A DNA stretch of 62,382 nucleotides from Bacillus xiamenensis (GCF_000300535.1 NZ_AMSH01000014.1:1-62382), one strand, 5' to 3'. Numbered from the stretch's first letter, positions 19,695 through 28,073 are shown. A program made the numbers and translations. Notes: generated by a model from the letters alone, not told the origin.

Positions 19695-19865
19695 TCATTT
19701 ATAGTACCATATATAATCTGCAGACATTTGCCCTTTTTTTATGCCTTGAATGATTGCTTTCATCGTTTCCTCATCTGTGTGAATTAAACTTGCATTCCCT
19801 AAGTCCAATTCATTCACAACATTAGGATTTTCCACTAAATATGCAATAACATTTTGAATGTTCAA
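19695..19865 (-). CDS. comX: ComX, isoprenylated competence pheromone precursor
   Basis: This 56-aa peptide is too short for a standard open-reading-frame list. It starts at a TTG that overlaps the comQ stop (TTGA, 4 nt), with AAGGAGGG nine bases before it within comQ. The N-terminal part (MNIQNVIAYLVENPNVV) fits the ComX leader, and the C-terminus ends in ADYIWYYK. Trp53 is the only tryptophan and lies fourth from the end, where ComX peptides carry the isoprenyl-modified Trp. The mature pheromone is probably the last 6-10 residues. The position between comQ and comP is diagnostic. Confidence 0.9.
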   Translation of the reverse strand: MNIQNVIAYLVENPNVVNELDLGNASLIHTDEETMKAIIQGIKKGQMSADYIWYYK

Positions 19866-20776
19866 TCATTGCCCTCCTTTGTCATATATGCATATAATTG
19901 TTCCTTTTTCGTTTTAGGCAAATCAAGTTGTGCAATTCCTTGCTTCATTTTTAACATCATAATCTCTCTCATCGATACCATGTACTGAGTCAAACCAGCT
20001 TCAAGTAACTTTTGCTTCAGTTGAAACGGCTTTTGCTCTGACTCATCCAGCCGGTTAGAAAAGAAGGAAAGAAGCTCTAGACTGACATCGTTAAAATGTC
20101 TTTGTAAATAACTAAATGCCAGCGTTTGTTTTTTTTGAAAATCTCCGTTTGTTTTTGAAAATAACGCAAAAAAATCGTTACTGATTTGTTCAGCAACACC
20201 ATAATAAATCGAATAAGATTCTACAGTGGCATTCATTTTTCTTGTCGCTAAATAAACACCCAGTACGCTAGAAAGAGCTGTTAAAGATCCAGATTTTTTC
20301 CTTAAAACCTCTACACACTCTTCTTCTGTTCCATACAAATGACTCAAATCCTCATGCTGCCCTTCCATAGACATTTTGATGAAGTGGAACAGTTTCTCTA
20401 TTAGTTGAGAATTATTTTCACAAATTGATGTGATGAATTGGATACTCACCGTATACAAATACGTAGAAGCATTGATGGCCACTCCTTGGTTTATGTTCAT
20501 CCAAGGATACGAATCATTATCCTGATCTTCAACATCATCTAATATATCGGCAGATAAGATGAGAAGTTCAATCCCTGCTGCCAATTCTGTAATCGCTTGC
20601 TTGTCTTGTCCGCCAAATGCCTCATAATGCTGGTAAGCCAATTGACCAAAATGACATTCTTTCTTTATATCTGTAAATTCAAGAAGCAGCTTTTGTAAAT
20701 CATTCTGCCTGACTGCATGTTGAATCAAATCAGACATTTTCTGCTTGATTTTTTTATTCTCTAGATAGTTTAGCAT
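19862..20776 (-). CDS. comQ: ComQ, isoprenyl transferase that modifies ComX
   Basis: This 304-aa enzyme of the polyprenyl synthase fold has the aspartate-rich motif DDVED at residues 80-84. It attaches a farnesyl or geranyl group to the ComX tryptophan and is needed for pheromone maturation. The start ATG 20776 has only a distant purine-rich stretch (GAGGGTGAGG about 13 bases upstream), so the exact start is less certain than the frame. Its 3' end overlaps comX. Like comX and the front half of comP, it is expected to be polymorphic among strains. Confidence 0.92.
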   Translation of the reverse strand: MLNYLENKKIKQKMSDLIQHAVRQNDLQKLLLEFTDIKKECHFGQLAYQHYEAFGGQDKQAITELAAGIELLILSADILDDVEDQDNDSYPWMNINQGVAINASTYLYTVSIQFITSICENNSQLIEKLFHFIKMSMEGQHEDLSHLYGTEEECVEVLRKKSGSLTALSSVLGVYLATRKMNATVESYSIYYGVAEQISNDFFALFSKTNGDFQKKQTLAFSYLQRHFNDVSLELLSFFSNRLDESEQKPFQLKQKLLEAGLTQYMVSMREIMMLKMKQGIAQLDLPKTKKEQLYAYMTKEGND

Positions 20777-20898
20777 ACTCGGTCTTGATCCTCACCCTCT
20801 CGCCTCTTATTTTACTAAAAAGAAATAAACAAATGTCCACTGACATCACTATTTAACAATTATATAATAATATATCCTTTTTTTGTATGTATTTGGAT

Positions 20899-20930
20899 AA
20901 AAAAAAAGACTTGATGGCCATCAAGTCTTT
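20899..20930 (-). terminator. degQ terminator with a perfect 26-base palindrome
   Basis: The palindrome at 20905-20930 is perfect (13 bp per arm, AAAGACTTGATGG and complement). On the - strand it is followed by a T-run. Its first arm includes two bases of the degQ stop codon. Confidence 0.9.
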
Positions 20931-21069
20931 AAGAAATTTTCACATATTCATATTTGTCGTATTGATCAATGCTTTTGTTAATGTTATGAAGAGAAGCCGT
21001 TGTTTCTCTAATTTCGTTTTCGAGTTTCCATAATAGTTGTTTCAGTTCTTCGATTTCATACTTTTCCAT
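20929..21069 (-). CDS. degQ: DegQ, small stimulator of DegU phosphorylation
   Basis: This 46-aa protein aligns along its length with B. subtilis DegQ: a Leu-rich amphipathic N-terminal half (EELKQLLWKLENEIRETT) and the conserved tail NINKSIDQYDKYEYVKIS. ATG 21069 follows AAAAGGAGAG with correct spacing; the longer frame upstream (to 21177) covers promoter sequence and is rejected. DegQ helps DegS pass phosphate to DegU and so raises exoprotease and poly-glutamate synthesis. ComA-like half-sites lie upstream, which ties it to the neighbouring quorum-sensing genes. Confidence 0.95.
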   Translation of the reverse strand: MEKYEIEELKQLLWKLENEIRETTASLHNINKSIDQYDKYEYVKIS

Positions 21070-21574
21070 CGATTCCACTCTCCTTTTTTGGAAGATCAAT
21101 GTATTTGTGTATGGTGATTGGGTCATAAGTATTTGATCTGTTACTAACAGTGTAAATGCTATTGAGTATTTTTTCACCGAAAAGTATGCACAAAATGTGT
21201 GCGTGATACCGCAAAATTCAATAGGTCTTTCTTCATCATTTTCAGACTTTTCAAATGATACTTTTATCTCAATTTCAAAGGAACTGCGTCATTTTTCCGA
21301 CAAGAACAGGCACGATTCGGCACGATTCTCACACAACAGAACATACGATCCCTTCTGTTCTCACGGTTTTTCATGTCATAGGTCAGACGACAGGCTCTAC
21401 TGTAGACACCGCAATTTTTTGGCGACATTCACCGAAATTGACCGCAAAAGTACCTATTTTTATGATGAATGTGCAAAGGTAGAAAGATCATTTTGATTCT
21501 TTATTCTGATTTTCTTCATACATTTAGAACAGATATCCGTCCAAATTCACTTCAATGAGAGAAGAGGTGACCAT
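21070..21574. promoter_or_regulatory. Long divergent regulatory region between degQ and yuzC
   Basis: About 500 bases hold no convincing gene on either strand. The - strand has a candidate degQ promoter (TTTACA at 21151-21156, 17 bases, AATACT at 21128-21133). ComA-like half-sites CCGCAA occur at 21209, 21409 and 21442, and a perfect 10-bp tandem duplication (GGCACGATTC twice) lies at 21309-21328. Short frames on the + strand in this stretch have no ribosome binding sites. Confidence 0.55.
21199..21214 (-). promoter_or_regulatory. ComA-like binding site upstream of degQ
   Basis: On the - strand the sequence TTGCGGTATCACGCAC gives a perfect TTGCGG, a 4-base spacer and a 4-of-6 match to CCGCAA. 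It lies about 130 bases before the degQ start codon, a plausible distance for activation. The assignment uses the known ComA consensus. Confidence 0.6.
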
Positions 21575-21928
21575 GTGTTTTACTATGTTCCTTATCCCCC
21601 TTTGCAGGTTCCCGCAATGAGGAGCGCATACCCACGAACGCCTATGACCTTCCCCCCGGTGGATGCCCACGCGTTTCAAAGAGCTGCAAAAGAATCAACC
21701 CGGCTCGTTGCTGATGCATCACTCATTACACAGCAAATTTCCGGATCGCTTTCGTTTGGACAGCGAATCATGGAGGCTGGTGAGCGCGCTGACACCGCAA
21801 GTGTGATTCGAATGCTAAGACAAATCGGGGTAAAAAGCAATATCGATATCCGCTTTAGTCCAGAAGGCATTCGCATCTACTTATCCCTAACTTCAAGCAG
21901 GCTTTTTCTGCTTTTACAGTGGGGATGA
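21575..21928 (+). CDS. yuzC: YuzC, small protein reported as a spore-coat component in B. subtilis
   Basis: This 117-aa protein has a Tyr/Pro-rich N-terminus (MFYYVPYPPLQVPAMRSAYP) and a helical remainder. GTG 21575 is the start, after AGAGGTG; an overlapping ATG at 21573 opens a different, short frame. The order degQ-yuzC-pdeH is as in B. subtilis, where the product has been listed among spore-coat proteins. No enzymatic motif is visible. Expression in the mother cell during sporulation is inferred from that homologue only. Confidence 0.78.
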   Translation: MFYYVPYPPLQVPAMRSAYPRTPMTFPPVDAHAFQRAAKESTRLVADASLITQQISGSLSFGQRIMEAGERADTASVIRMLRQIGVKSNIDIRFSPEGIRIYLSLTSSRLFLLLQWG

Positions 21929-21933
21929 CAAAG

Positions 21934-21962
21934 AAAAGCCGCTCACGTCAGAGCGGCTTTTG
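21934..21962. terminator. Bidirectional terminator between yuzC and pdeH
   Basis: An 11-bp perfect stem (AAAAGCCGCTC and complement) around a 6-nt loop serves both convergent genes. Confidence 0.9.
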
Positions 21963-23189
21963 TTAAGATTCAAACATTTTATGACACCATTCAATGGCTT
22001 CTATATAACAGCCGTAGGCTTCTTGCTTCGGAAGACGTCCTTCTAACATCTCATCATCCCATTCATTTCGTTCAATACGTTTGGCGACGTCTAAAACAAA
22101 GGAATAGTCATTTTCATAACCAAGCAGCGCCTCACCCACTTCATCAGAAAGCGGCAGCTCCTTCACAAGTTCAGTAATGTCTGCCCTAACAAGCGTATCA
22201 ATGAGTGAAAACATGCCTGTCAGCATATAAGAAGCGGGATGCTCTCGTTCGGTTCGATGGGCAATGAGTTCACACGTTTTGGCCCGAATGAACGACATTT
22301 TGATGATTTCTTTTTGACTTGAGTTGGCTTGCACATTGAGTTCTTTAAATGAAAGAATAAAGATCCATCGCCGAATCTCGTTAAATCCAAGCAGGATAAT
22401 TGCCTGCCGAATACTCTTGATTTGATAAAGGCGTCTCATGCCGCCCGAATTCAGCATTTTTAATAATTGATATGAAAGCGAAAGATCACTCTCTATAAAA
22501 TGCGTCACGGTCTGGATATTCGGTTGTTCCTTGCTCAGCTCATTCAATAGCTGATGGTATGCATGAAAGCTAGTCGACAAGGCTCGTCCCGAAATGACGT
22601 GCGGTTCACTAAAGAAATATCCTTGAAACAAATGGAAGCCAGCTTCTAACGCTTCTTCATATTCTTTTCGCGTTTCTACCTTTTCAGCAAGGAAACGAAG
22701 TCGATACTTTTTATATGTATGTAAAATGGCTCTTCGTTCTTCACATGTTGTTTTTAGAAAGTCAATTTTTAAAATATCAATGCAATCGAGGAGTTCGTCA
22801 AGTAATTTGTCATGAAAATGGGTTCCGTTCAGAAAGAAATCATCGAGTGCAATCGTGTAACCCCATTTTTTTAATTGCTTACATCTCATGATAAGTGCCG
22901 GGGTAATCGGCACATTTTCTAATATCTCAATCACAAGCTGATGTGGATCAAAATAAGTGAGCAGATCAGACGAAAGCAAGCTTTCCGTAAAATTAATGTA
23001 GCATCGTTTTCCTTCTGTCAGTGTTTCGATGCCAATGTTTAAAAAACTATTAATAATGAGGTCCGTTGTCGCTTGATCACCATCTTCAGCATGATATGTA
23101 TTGGTTTCACTATCTCTATAAAGAAGCTCATATGATACGACTTGTTCTTTTCTATTAAAAATAGGCTGTCTCGCAACAAACACCCTCAA
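21963..23189 (-). CDS. pdeH: PdeH (YuxH), EAL-HDOD cyclic-di-GMP phosphodiesterase
   Basis: This 408-aa protein has an EAL domain (about 1-195) and a C-terminal HDOD domain (about 205-395). The signature Glu-Ala-Leu reads E21-L22-L23 in YELLYR, and other catalytic positions are present: E88/E91 in VIEILENVP and D116-D117 in IALDDFF. TTG 23189 is the start because AAAGGAGGA precedes it by nine bases, giving MRVFVARQPIF, where the domain begins; an upstream ATG lies outside the site. The B. subtilis homologue degrades c-di-GMP and promotes motility. Confidence 0.88.
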   Translation of the reverse strand: MRVFVARQPIFNRKEQVVSYELLYRDSETNTYHAEDGDQATTDLIINSFLNIGIETLTEGKRCYINFTESLLSSDLLTYFDPHQLVIEILENVPITPALIMRCKQLKKWGYTIALDDFFLNGTHFHDKLLDELLDCIDILKIDFLKTTCEERRAILHTYKKYRLRFLAEKVETRKEYEEALEAGFHLFQGYFFSEPHVISGRALSTSFHAYHQLLNELSKEQPNIQTVTHFIESDLSLSYQLLKMLNSGGMRRLYQIKSIRQAIILLGFNEIRRWIFILSFKELNVQANSSQKEIIKMSFIRAKTCELIAHRTEREHPASYMLTGMFSLIDTLVRADITELVKELPLSDEVGEALLGYENDYSFVLDVAKRIERNEWDDEMLEGRLPKQEAYGCYIEAIEWCHKMFES

Positions 23190-23282
23190 CTGCTCCAGTC
23201 CTCCTTTATGCAATGACAAACAAGATGTGCTTTCAGTATACCAAATGATTGCCCCTATGGTTCATTTTGAATCGGTCAAAAC

Positions 23283-23313
23283 AAAAAAAGAGACCACCTG
23301 ACTGGATGATCTC
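23283..23313 (-). terminator. Terminator of pncA-pncB
   Basis: A nine-pair stem with two G-T pairs (GAGATCATC with GGTGGTCTC) is followed by seven T residues on the - strand. Confidence 0.75.
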
Positions 23314-23327
23314 CTTTTCCGCTGGCA

Positions 23328-24797
23328 TCAGCTTTCATAAAGCTCTTTTTTGATTTTGTTTTTCACATCATGGATAAATTGCATCTTATTATCCCAGCAT
23401 TTTTGACTCAAATCGACTGGATATTCTTCTGGTTTGCTGATTCGTTTGTATTCCTCCCAGAAGAGTCCGAGACTATCCTGAACATACGCTTGAATCGTTT
23501 GAATATCAGGATTATTATATACAAGCTTTCCTTGTTCGAAAATGGGGACGTGAAGGTCCTTCGCCACAAAGTTTGTCACAAATTTGCTGATAAATGTATG
23601 GACTGGATGGAACATTTTTAGTTTCTCTGCACTTTGTACATCTTCGTCTTCAAGGGCAATGTAGTCTCCCTCAGAGTGATGATTCAATTGATTAATAATG
23701 CGATACACTCGTTTACGGCCTGGTGTTGTGACTTTCTCTGGGTTGGATGAGATTTTGATGGTGTCATTCATTTTGCCGTTTTCTTCAATTGATACGAGCT
23801 TATATACGGCACCGAGGGCTGGCTGATCAAATGCAGTAATCAGTTTCGTTCCAACACCCCACACATCAATTTTTGCGCCTTGTGCTTTTAAGTTCATAAT
23901 GGTATGTTCATCAAGATCGCTTGATGCAATGACTTTTGCGTCATGGAATCCTGCTTCATCCAGCATCGCTCTAGCCTTTTTAGACAAGTATGCAAGATCT
24001 CCGCTATCCAGTCTGATCCCAATAAAGTTGATTTTGTCTCCGAATTCCTTCGCTACCTTAATCGCATTTGGAATGCCTGATCTGACAGTATCATATGTAT
24101 CCACTAAAAAGACACAGTCTGTATGTGTTTCAGCATATTTTCTAAATGCTGTATATTCGTCGCGATATGCTTGTACTAGCGCATGGGCATGTGTTCCAGA
24201 TACAGGGATATTGAAGCGTTTCCCTGCACGGACATTACTTGTTGCTTGGAATCCGCCGATCAGTGCCGCTCTTGCTCCCCACATGGCAGCATCCATTTCA
24301 TGCGCACGTCTTGTTCCGAATTCTAATGCTGTCTCATCTTCAATGATGCCTTTAATCCGAGCCGCTTTTGTTGCGATCAGCGTCTGGAAGTTCACAATAT
24401 TAAGCAGTGCCGTTTCGATTAACTGCGCTTCAACAAGCGTTGCCTCGATGCGCATAATTGGTTCATTCGCAAAGACAATTTCCCCTTCTCGCATTGAATG
24501 AAGTGTACCTGTAAAGGTCAACCCGCTTAAGTATTCAATGAAATCGCTTTTATAACCGAGTTCATCTTTTAAATAAGCAAGATCGCTTTCGGTGAAGGAG
24601 AAGTCCGATAAATATTCAATCGCTTTTTCTAAACCAGCAAATACAGCAAAGCCATTGTCAAATGGAAGCTTTCTAAAGAAGAGTTCAAACACTGCCTTCT
24701 TCTCATGAATGCCGTCTCTCCAATATGTTTCTGCCATGTTAATTTGATAAAGATCTGTATGTAGTGATAAACTGTCGTCAGTAAACCGATGCTCCAA
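23328..24797 (-). CDS. pncB: PncB, nicotinate phosphoribosyltransferase
   Basis: This enzyme makes nicotinate mononucleotide from nicotinate and PRPP in NAD salvage. The protein has 489 aa. It begins with SLHTDLYQINMAETYW and contains ALEFGTRRAHEMDAAMWGAR and SNVRAGKRFNIPVSGTHAHA. The last is the loop with the His-containing SGTHAHA segment, and a Gly-rich phosphate-binding part follows (IRLDSGDLAYLS). It lies 17 nt downstream of pncA, which provides nicotinate from nicotinamide, so both steps sit in one operon (yueK-yueJ in B. subtilis). Confidence 0.95.
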   Translation of the reverse strand: MEHRFTDDSLSLHTDLYQINMAETYWRDGIHEKKAVFELFFRKLPFDNGFAVFAGLEKAIEYLSDFSFTESDLAYLKDELGYKSDFIEYLSGLTFTGTLHSMREGEIVFANEPIMRIEATLVEAQLIETALLNIVNFQTLIATKAARIKGIIEDETALEFGTRRAHEMDAAMWGARAALIGGFQATSNVRAGKRFNIPVSGTHAHALVQAYRDEYTAFRKYAETHTDCVFLVDTYDTVRSGIPNAIKVAKEFGDKINFIGIRLDSGDLAYLSKKARAMLDEAGFHDAKVIASSDLDEHTIMNLKAQGAKIDVWGVGTKLITAFDQPALGAVYKLVSIEENGKMNDTIKISSNPEKVTTPGRKRVYRIINQLNHHSEGDYIALEDEDVQSAEKLKMFHPVHTFISKFVTNFVAKDLHVPIFEQGKLVYNNPDIQTIQAYVQDSLGLFWEEYKRISKPEEYPVDLSQKCWDNKMQFIHDVKNKIKKELYES

Positions 24798-24814
24798 CTT
24801 CCATTCTCCTTCCC

Positions 24815-25366
24815 TTACTTAACCACTTTCGCTCCGAGCGTATGCTCAAAGTGAGAAAGTGCCCACTTGTGCCCCGCTTCATTAAAACTTGCCACCGCAT
24901 TCTCATGAATCACAAGTTCAAAGCCTTTATTGTACGCATCAACAGCTGTATGAAGTACACAAATATCGGTACACACTCCGGCTAAATGAAGTTCAGTGAT
25001 GCCACGCTCGCGCAGTTTCATTTCTAATTGAGTGCCAGCAAAAGCAGAGTATCTTGTTTTTTCCATATAATAGACATGCTTTACATGTTTTGACGTGTGA
25101 AATAGTGAACTTAGTTTTCCGTAAAGTTCAATTCCTTCTGTTCCGCGAATATTATGGGGCGGAAATAACTTAGTCTCAGGATGATAAGGGTCTTGTTCTT
25201 CATGATGATCGACGGCAAAGACAACAAAGTGTCCTTCATCAATAAATGTAGAAGTGATCTCTGTGATCTTTGATTCAATTGCCTGTCCAGGCTTTCCGCA
25301 CGTCAGCTTGCCATCGTCTGCAACAAAATCAACTGTATAATCAATACAAATCAGTGCTTTGCCCAT
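24815..25366 (-). CDS. pncA: PncA, nicotinamidase
   Basis: This 183-aa isochorismatase-fold hydrolase converts nicotinamide to nicotinate. It has the Asp-Lys-Cys triad: Asp9 (LICIDYTVDF), the Lys of EKTRYSAFAGT and the Cys of GVCTDICVLHTA. The metal-binding AVDHHEE stretch lies between. ATG 25366 is supported by GGGAGAG six bases upstream; an in-frame start five codons earlier has no site. It precedes pncB and probably shares its transcript. Confidence 0.94.
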   Translation of the reverse strand: MGKALICIDYTVDFVADDGKLTCGKPGQAIESKITEITSTFIDEGHFVVFAVDHHEEQDPYHPETKLFPPHNIRGTEGIELYGKLSSLFHTSKHVKHVYYMEKTRYSAFAGTQLEMKLRERGITELHLAGVCTDICVLHTAVDAYNKGFELVIHENAVASFNEAGHKWALSHFEHTLGAKVVK

Positions 25367-25426
25367 CCGCATCTCTCCCATATACTCTTTTGAATCATTA
25401 TAGCCTATTCATTTCACTAGGGAAAC

Positions 25427-25834
25427 CTATTCAACAGATTCACGAGAAAAAGCTTTTTGAAACAGCTCATCTTCTATATAGATGCGCTCTTGATTGATCG
25501 CGTGCGGCATCTCTATGACAAGACCGAAAGGAGAATGTGACTCGTGATGGTTGACCACTTTAAAAGAACAACCAGCAGCATTTGCCATTTTGACATATGG
25601 AGAATAAGAAGCATAAGACAATTCACCATTTAAAAGAACAGTGGCTTCGCGGTTTGCCTTCAATACTTGCTCGACCTCTTGATACGGTTTATTTCTTGAT
25701 ACTTGCCCCTTTGTCAGAGCGAGAAGAGCGCGTTCCCTTAATGACCCGAGAAACATTCTTCGTTCATCGGGTTTTGTTTCAGCATGTCCAAATATTCCTT
25801 GCTGCAAATAAAAGTCTACGGATTCTTCTTTCAT
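25427..25834 (-). CDS. yueI: YueI, conserved DUF1694 protein
   Basis: This 135-aa soluble protein contains the conserved DFYLQQGIFGHAETKPDERR and FLGSLRERALLALTKGQV. ATG 25834 follows AGGAGTG by nine bases, while the ATG at 25861 lacks a site. The function is not known. It follows yueH by 27 nt and is probably in the same unit. Confidence 0.88.
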   Translation of the reverse strand: MKEESVDFYLQQGIFGHAETKPDERRMFLGSLRERALLALTKGQVSRNKPYQEVEQVLKANREATVLLNGELSYASYSPYVKMANAAGCSFKVVNHHESHSPFGLVIEMPHAINQERIYIEDELFQKAFSRESVE

Positions 25835-25861
25835 TGCGGTTTTCACTCCTGACTTCAACAT

Positions 25862-26110
25862 TTACATTTCTGTGACCCAGTGCACAATTTTTTGTGCGAT
25901 TTCTCGTGCTTCGTTTATTTCTACCCTTTGGTTTAAGGATTGTTCAAGTGTTTGCTCAAGCTGCGCTTTTTCGTCCTCATACGCAATGGACATACTCCAT
26001 TCAATATCAGGTACAGCGACAAGTGTTTTATATTCTTTTTTATTTTCATGTAAATATACATTGTAGGTCTTTGGTTGTCCGCTTGTGATATGTGCTTTTC
26101 TTATTTTCAT
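25862..26110 (-). CDS. yueH: YueH, small conserved protein
   Basis: This 82-aa acidic soluble protein (MKIRKAHITSGQPKTYNVYL at the N-terminus) matches YueH in position and size. AGAGGTG lies about 13 bases before the ATG, slightly far. It precedes yueI in the same direction. No motif suggests a function. Confidence 0.82.
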   Translation of the reverse strand: MKIRKAHITSGQPKTYNVYLHENKKEYKTLVAVPDIEWSMSIAYEDEKAQLEQTLEQSLNQRVEINEAREIAQKIVHWVTEM

Positions 26111-26163
26111 TTGACTCTTTTTACACCTCTTTTTCTTCTTCCTTTCATATCCATTGTACCATA

Positions 26164-26206
26164 AAAAAAGACAGCTTCTGAAAAGGAATCCCTTTCAAAG
26201 CTGGCT
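26164..26206 (-). terminator. Terminator after the first yueG copy
   Basis: A long imperfect stem (CAGCTT and AAGCTG ends with inner GAAAGG/CCTTTTC pairs) overlaps the stop codon. On the - strand it is followed by TTTTTTT. Confidence 0.8.
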
Positions 26207-26426
26207 ATGCGTTAAAGCTTTTTGGCTGGCTGATCAGGTTTGAATCCCAAACAAATGTGACATTTGGACTGTTGAAGAACTGGACAAAGTCTCCTGCATT
26301 ATAGGTGCCTGAACCGCCGGCAGAGTGATCAACACTTTTGGGCGAAATGGCAAACACATCACCGAAATGTGCAGAACCATTTCCAATAACACGGTCAATA
26401 TGAATAGGCCCAACAATTGCTGGCAT
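26205..26426 (-). CDS. yueG: GerPA/GerPF-like spore germination protein, copy A
   Basis: This 73-aa protein of the GerPA/GerPF family begins MPAIVGPIHI and has the Gly/Ser-rich SVDHSAGGSGTYNAGDF segment seen in GerP coat proteins, which help germinants pass the spore coat. A paralogue of the same length lies 101 bp upstream; they share the first ten residues, the HSxGGxG motif and the SFNA C-terminus. B. subtilis has one yueG at this place. AAAGGTGG precedes the ATG. Confidence 0.88.
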   Translation of the reverse strand: MPAIVGPIHIDRVIGNGSAHFGDVFAISPKSVDHSAGGSGTYNAGDFVQFFNSPNVTFVWDSNLISQPKSFNA

Positions 26427-26487
26427 CTTCCCACCACCTTTACTACCCTCATCATATGCCTAGCGGAACAATACGTGTCTATCCAAC

Positions 26488-26531
26488 ATAGAAAGACAGC
26501 TGATCTGTCTTATGATCAGCTGTCTTTCTAT
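26488..26531. terminator. Long perfect hairpin between the two yueG copies
   Basis: An 18-bp perfect stem (ATAGAAAGACAGCTGATC and complement) has an 8-nt loop and overlaps the stop codon of the upstream copy. It lacks a proper T-run but has TTTCTAT at the end of the stem. Confidence 0.7.
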
Positions 26532-26749
26532 GCATTAAATGATTGAGGCTGGCCAAACAGTGTAAAGTCCCAAAGCATGGTGGCATTCGGATCACTTGTC
26601 AGGGACATATAATCACCTGAATTAAAAGCTCCCGCTCCGCCGGTCGAGTGATCTACAGCCAAAGGGGCAATGGCTAGAACATCACCAAAAGTAGCCGAAC
26701 CGTTCCCGCCTAAAGCTTCAATATGAATGGGTCCAACAATTGCTGGCAT
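26528..26749 (-). CDS. GerPA/GerPF-like spore germination protein, copy B
   Basis: This 73-aa paralogue of the downstream yueG also starts MPAIVGPIHI and contains AVDHSTGGAGAFNSGDY and a WDFTLFGQPQSFNA end. GGAGGAGAAGG precedes the ATG. The middle of the two proteins differs much more than the ends, so the duplication is not recent. Either copy could be the true orthologue of B. subtilis yueG. Confidence 0.87.
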   Translation of the reverse strand: MPAIVGPIHIEALGGNGSATFGDVLAIAPLAVDHSTGGAGAFNSGDYMSLTSDPNATMLWDFTLFGQPQSFNA

Positions 26750-26817
26750 CTTCCTTCTCCTCCCTATCTGCTTATGTGAGTCATCTTATGCACATAGGGG
26801 AAAGTTGTGCATCTGTC

Positions 26818-27921
26818 CTAGACGTTTAAATGCTGCTCTTTTCGAGAACGCTGACGCAGCTGAACCAATCTGACAATATTCAGTGTAATGGCTTTAAGTA
26901 GAGCATAAACAGGGACAGCAAAGATCATGCCAAGTATTCCACCAAAGCTGCCTGCACCAATTAATAGCAGGATAATCGTCAATGGATGTGTGTTCAGACG
27001 TTTCCCAATCACCAATGGAGAAATCACGTTTCCATCAATTTGCTGAACGACAAGTATCACAATCACTGTTACAACCGCTTTTCCCGGGGAATCCAGAAAG
27101 GCAATGAGCACAGCTGGTGCCGCGCCAAGATATGGCCCAAGATACGGAATCACGTTTGTGACCGCAATGATGATGCCGAGAATAAGCGCATACTTTACAC
27201 CAATCAATAAGTATCCGATAAAACAAGCAACTCCGACAAATAAACATACAACAATCTGCCCCTGTATGTAAGCTGCAAGCGTGTCGTTTAATTCTTTGAA
27301 GATTTTCAGTCCTTCCTTGCGGTAAGGCACTGGCAAGAATTGAACGAGCTTGTCCGGAAACTTATGTCCGTCTTTTAGCATATAAAACAAAATGAACGGA
27401 ACTGTAATCACGGCAAGGGCAATATTTGCAATCACGCCAAACACCGCAGACATACTTGAAGCAATATTTTCCGGTAAATCTTTTAATGTCGAAACGATCG
27501 TCTGTTCAAACTTTGAAACTGACACATAATCTTGGTTCATCATCCAAGTAAATGTTTTGGAGTGCGAAAAGTCATTAATAAATTTCTGCAAATCCGTCAC
27601 ATAACCAGGGAAGCTTTTAACAAGTCCACCCACCTGGGTGACAATGACAGGGCCGGCAGCATTGACAATGAATGTGATGAGCCCGATGAACAGGAGATAA
27701 ATGATCAGAATGGCGAGCGTCCTAGGAATCTTCTTCGATAAGAACCGAACAATTGGATTGAAAATGAAAAAGAGAATGCCTGCCAGTAAGATAGGGACAA
27801 ACAAGGTTGATGCAAATAAAATGATCGGCTGAAATAAAAACGAAACCTTTGTTGATACATACACAATAAGTAAAACCAGTAGTATTTGGAATGTCCAAAA
27901 ATGAACTTTAGATTTTAACAA
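26818..27921 (-). CDS. yueF: YueF, AI-2E family (UPF0118) membrane transporter
   Basis: This 367-aa integral membrane protein has about seven to eight helices. The family segment (TNVIPYLGPYLGAAPAVLIAF) lies near 253-273 and LVVQQIDGNVISPLVIGKRL near 293-312, both characteristic of the AI-2E / PerM transporter family. The substrate is unknown. Members have been linked to AI-2 export or Na+/H+ antiport, and nothing here decides between them. It stands alone, followed by the two yueG copies. Confidence 0.9.
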   Translation of the reverse strand: MLKSKVHFWTFQILLVLLIVYVSTKVSFLFQPIILFASTLFVPILLAGILFFIFNPIVRFLSKKIPRTLAILIIYLLFIGLITFIVNAAGPVIVTQVGGLVKSFPGYVTDLQKFINDFSHSKTFTWMMNQDYVSVSKFEQTIVSTLKDLPENIASSMSAVFGVIANIALAVITVPFILFYMLKDGHKFPDKLVQFLPVPYRKEGLKIFKELNDTLAAYIQGQIVVCLFVGVACFIGYLLIGVKYALILGIIIAVTNVIPYLGPYLGAAPAVLIAFLDSPGKAVVTVIVILVVQQIDGNVISPLVIGKRLNTHPLTIILLLIGAGSFGGILGMIFAVPVYALLKAITLNIVRLVQLRQRSRKEQHLNV

Positions 27922-28073
27922 AGATGCTCCTCCTGTTACGTATTGATCTTATTAAAAAACTACTATTCAACCCACCTTCTGTCAACTGCTTCTTGTTTTA
28001 GAACCACATTTTTTGAAAAAAAAAGAACAATTGGTATATCATGCACTTTTTCTAGATATACATTCTATAAGCA

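Noticed and set aside
21197..21496. Short frames on the + strand between degQ and yuzC
   Set aside because: No ribosome binding sites, unusual composition (His/Cys/Arg-rich), and two overlapping frames in a regulatory region.
23899..24501. 200-codon frame antisense to pncB
   Set aside because: pncB is a clear full-length enzyme on the other strand; the antisense frame has no family features.
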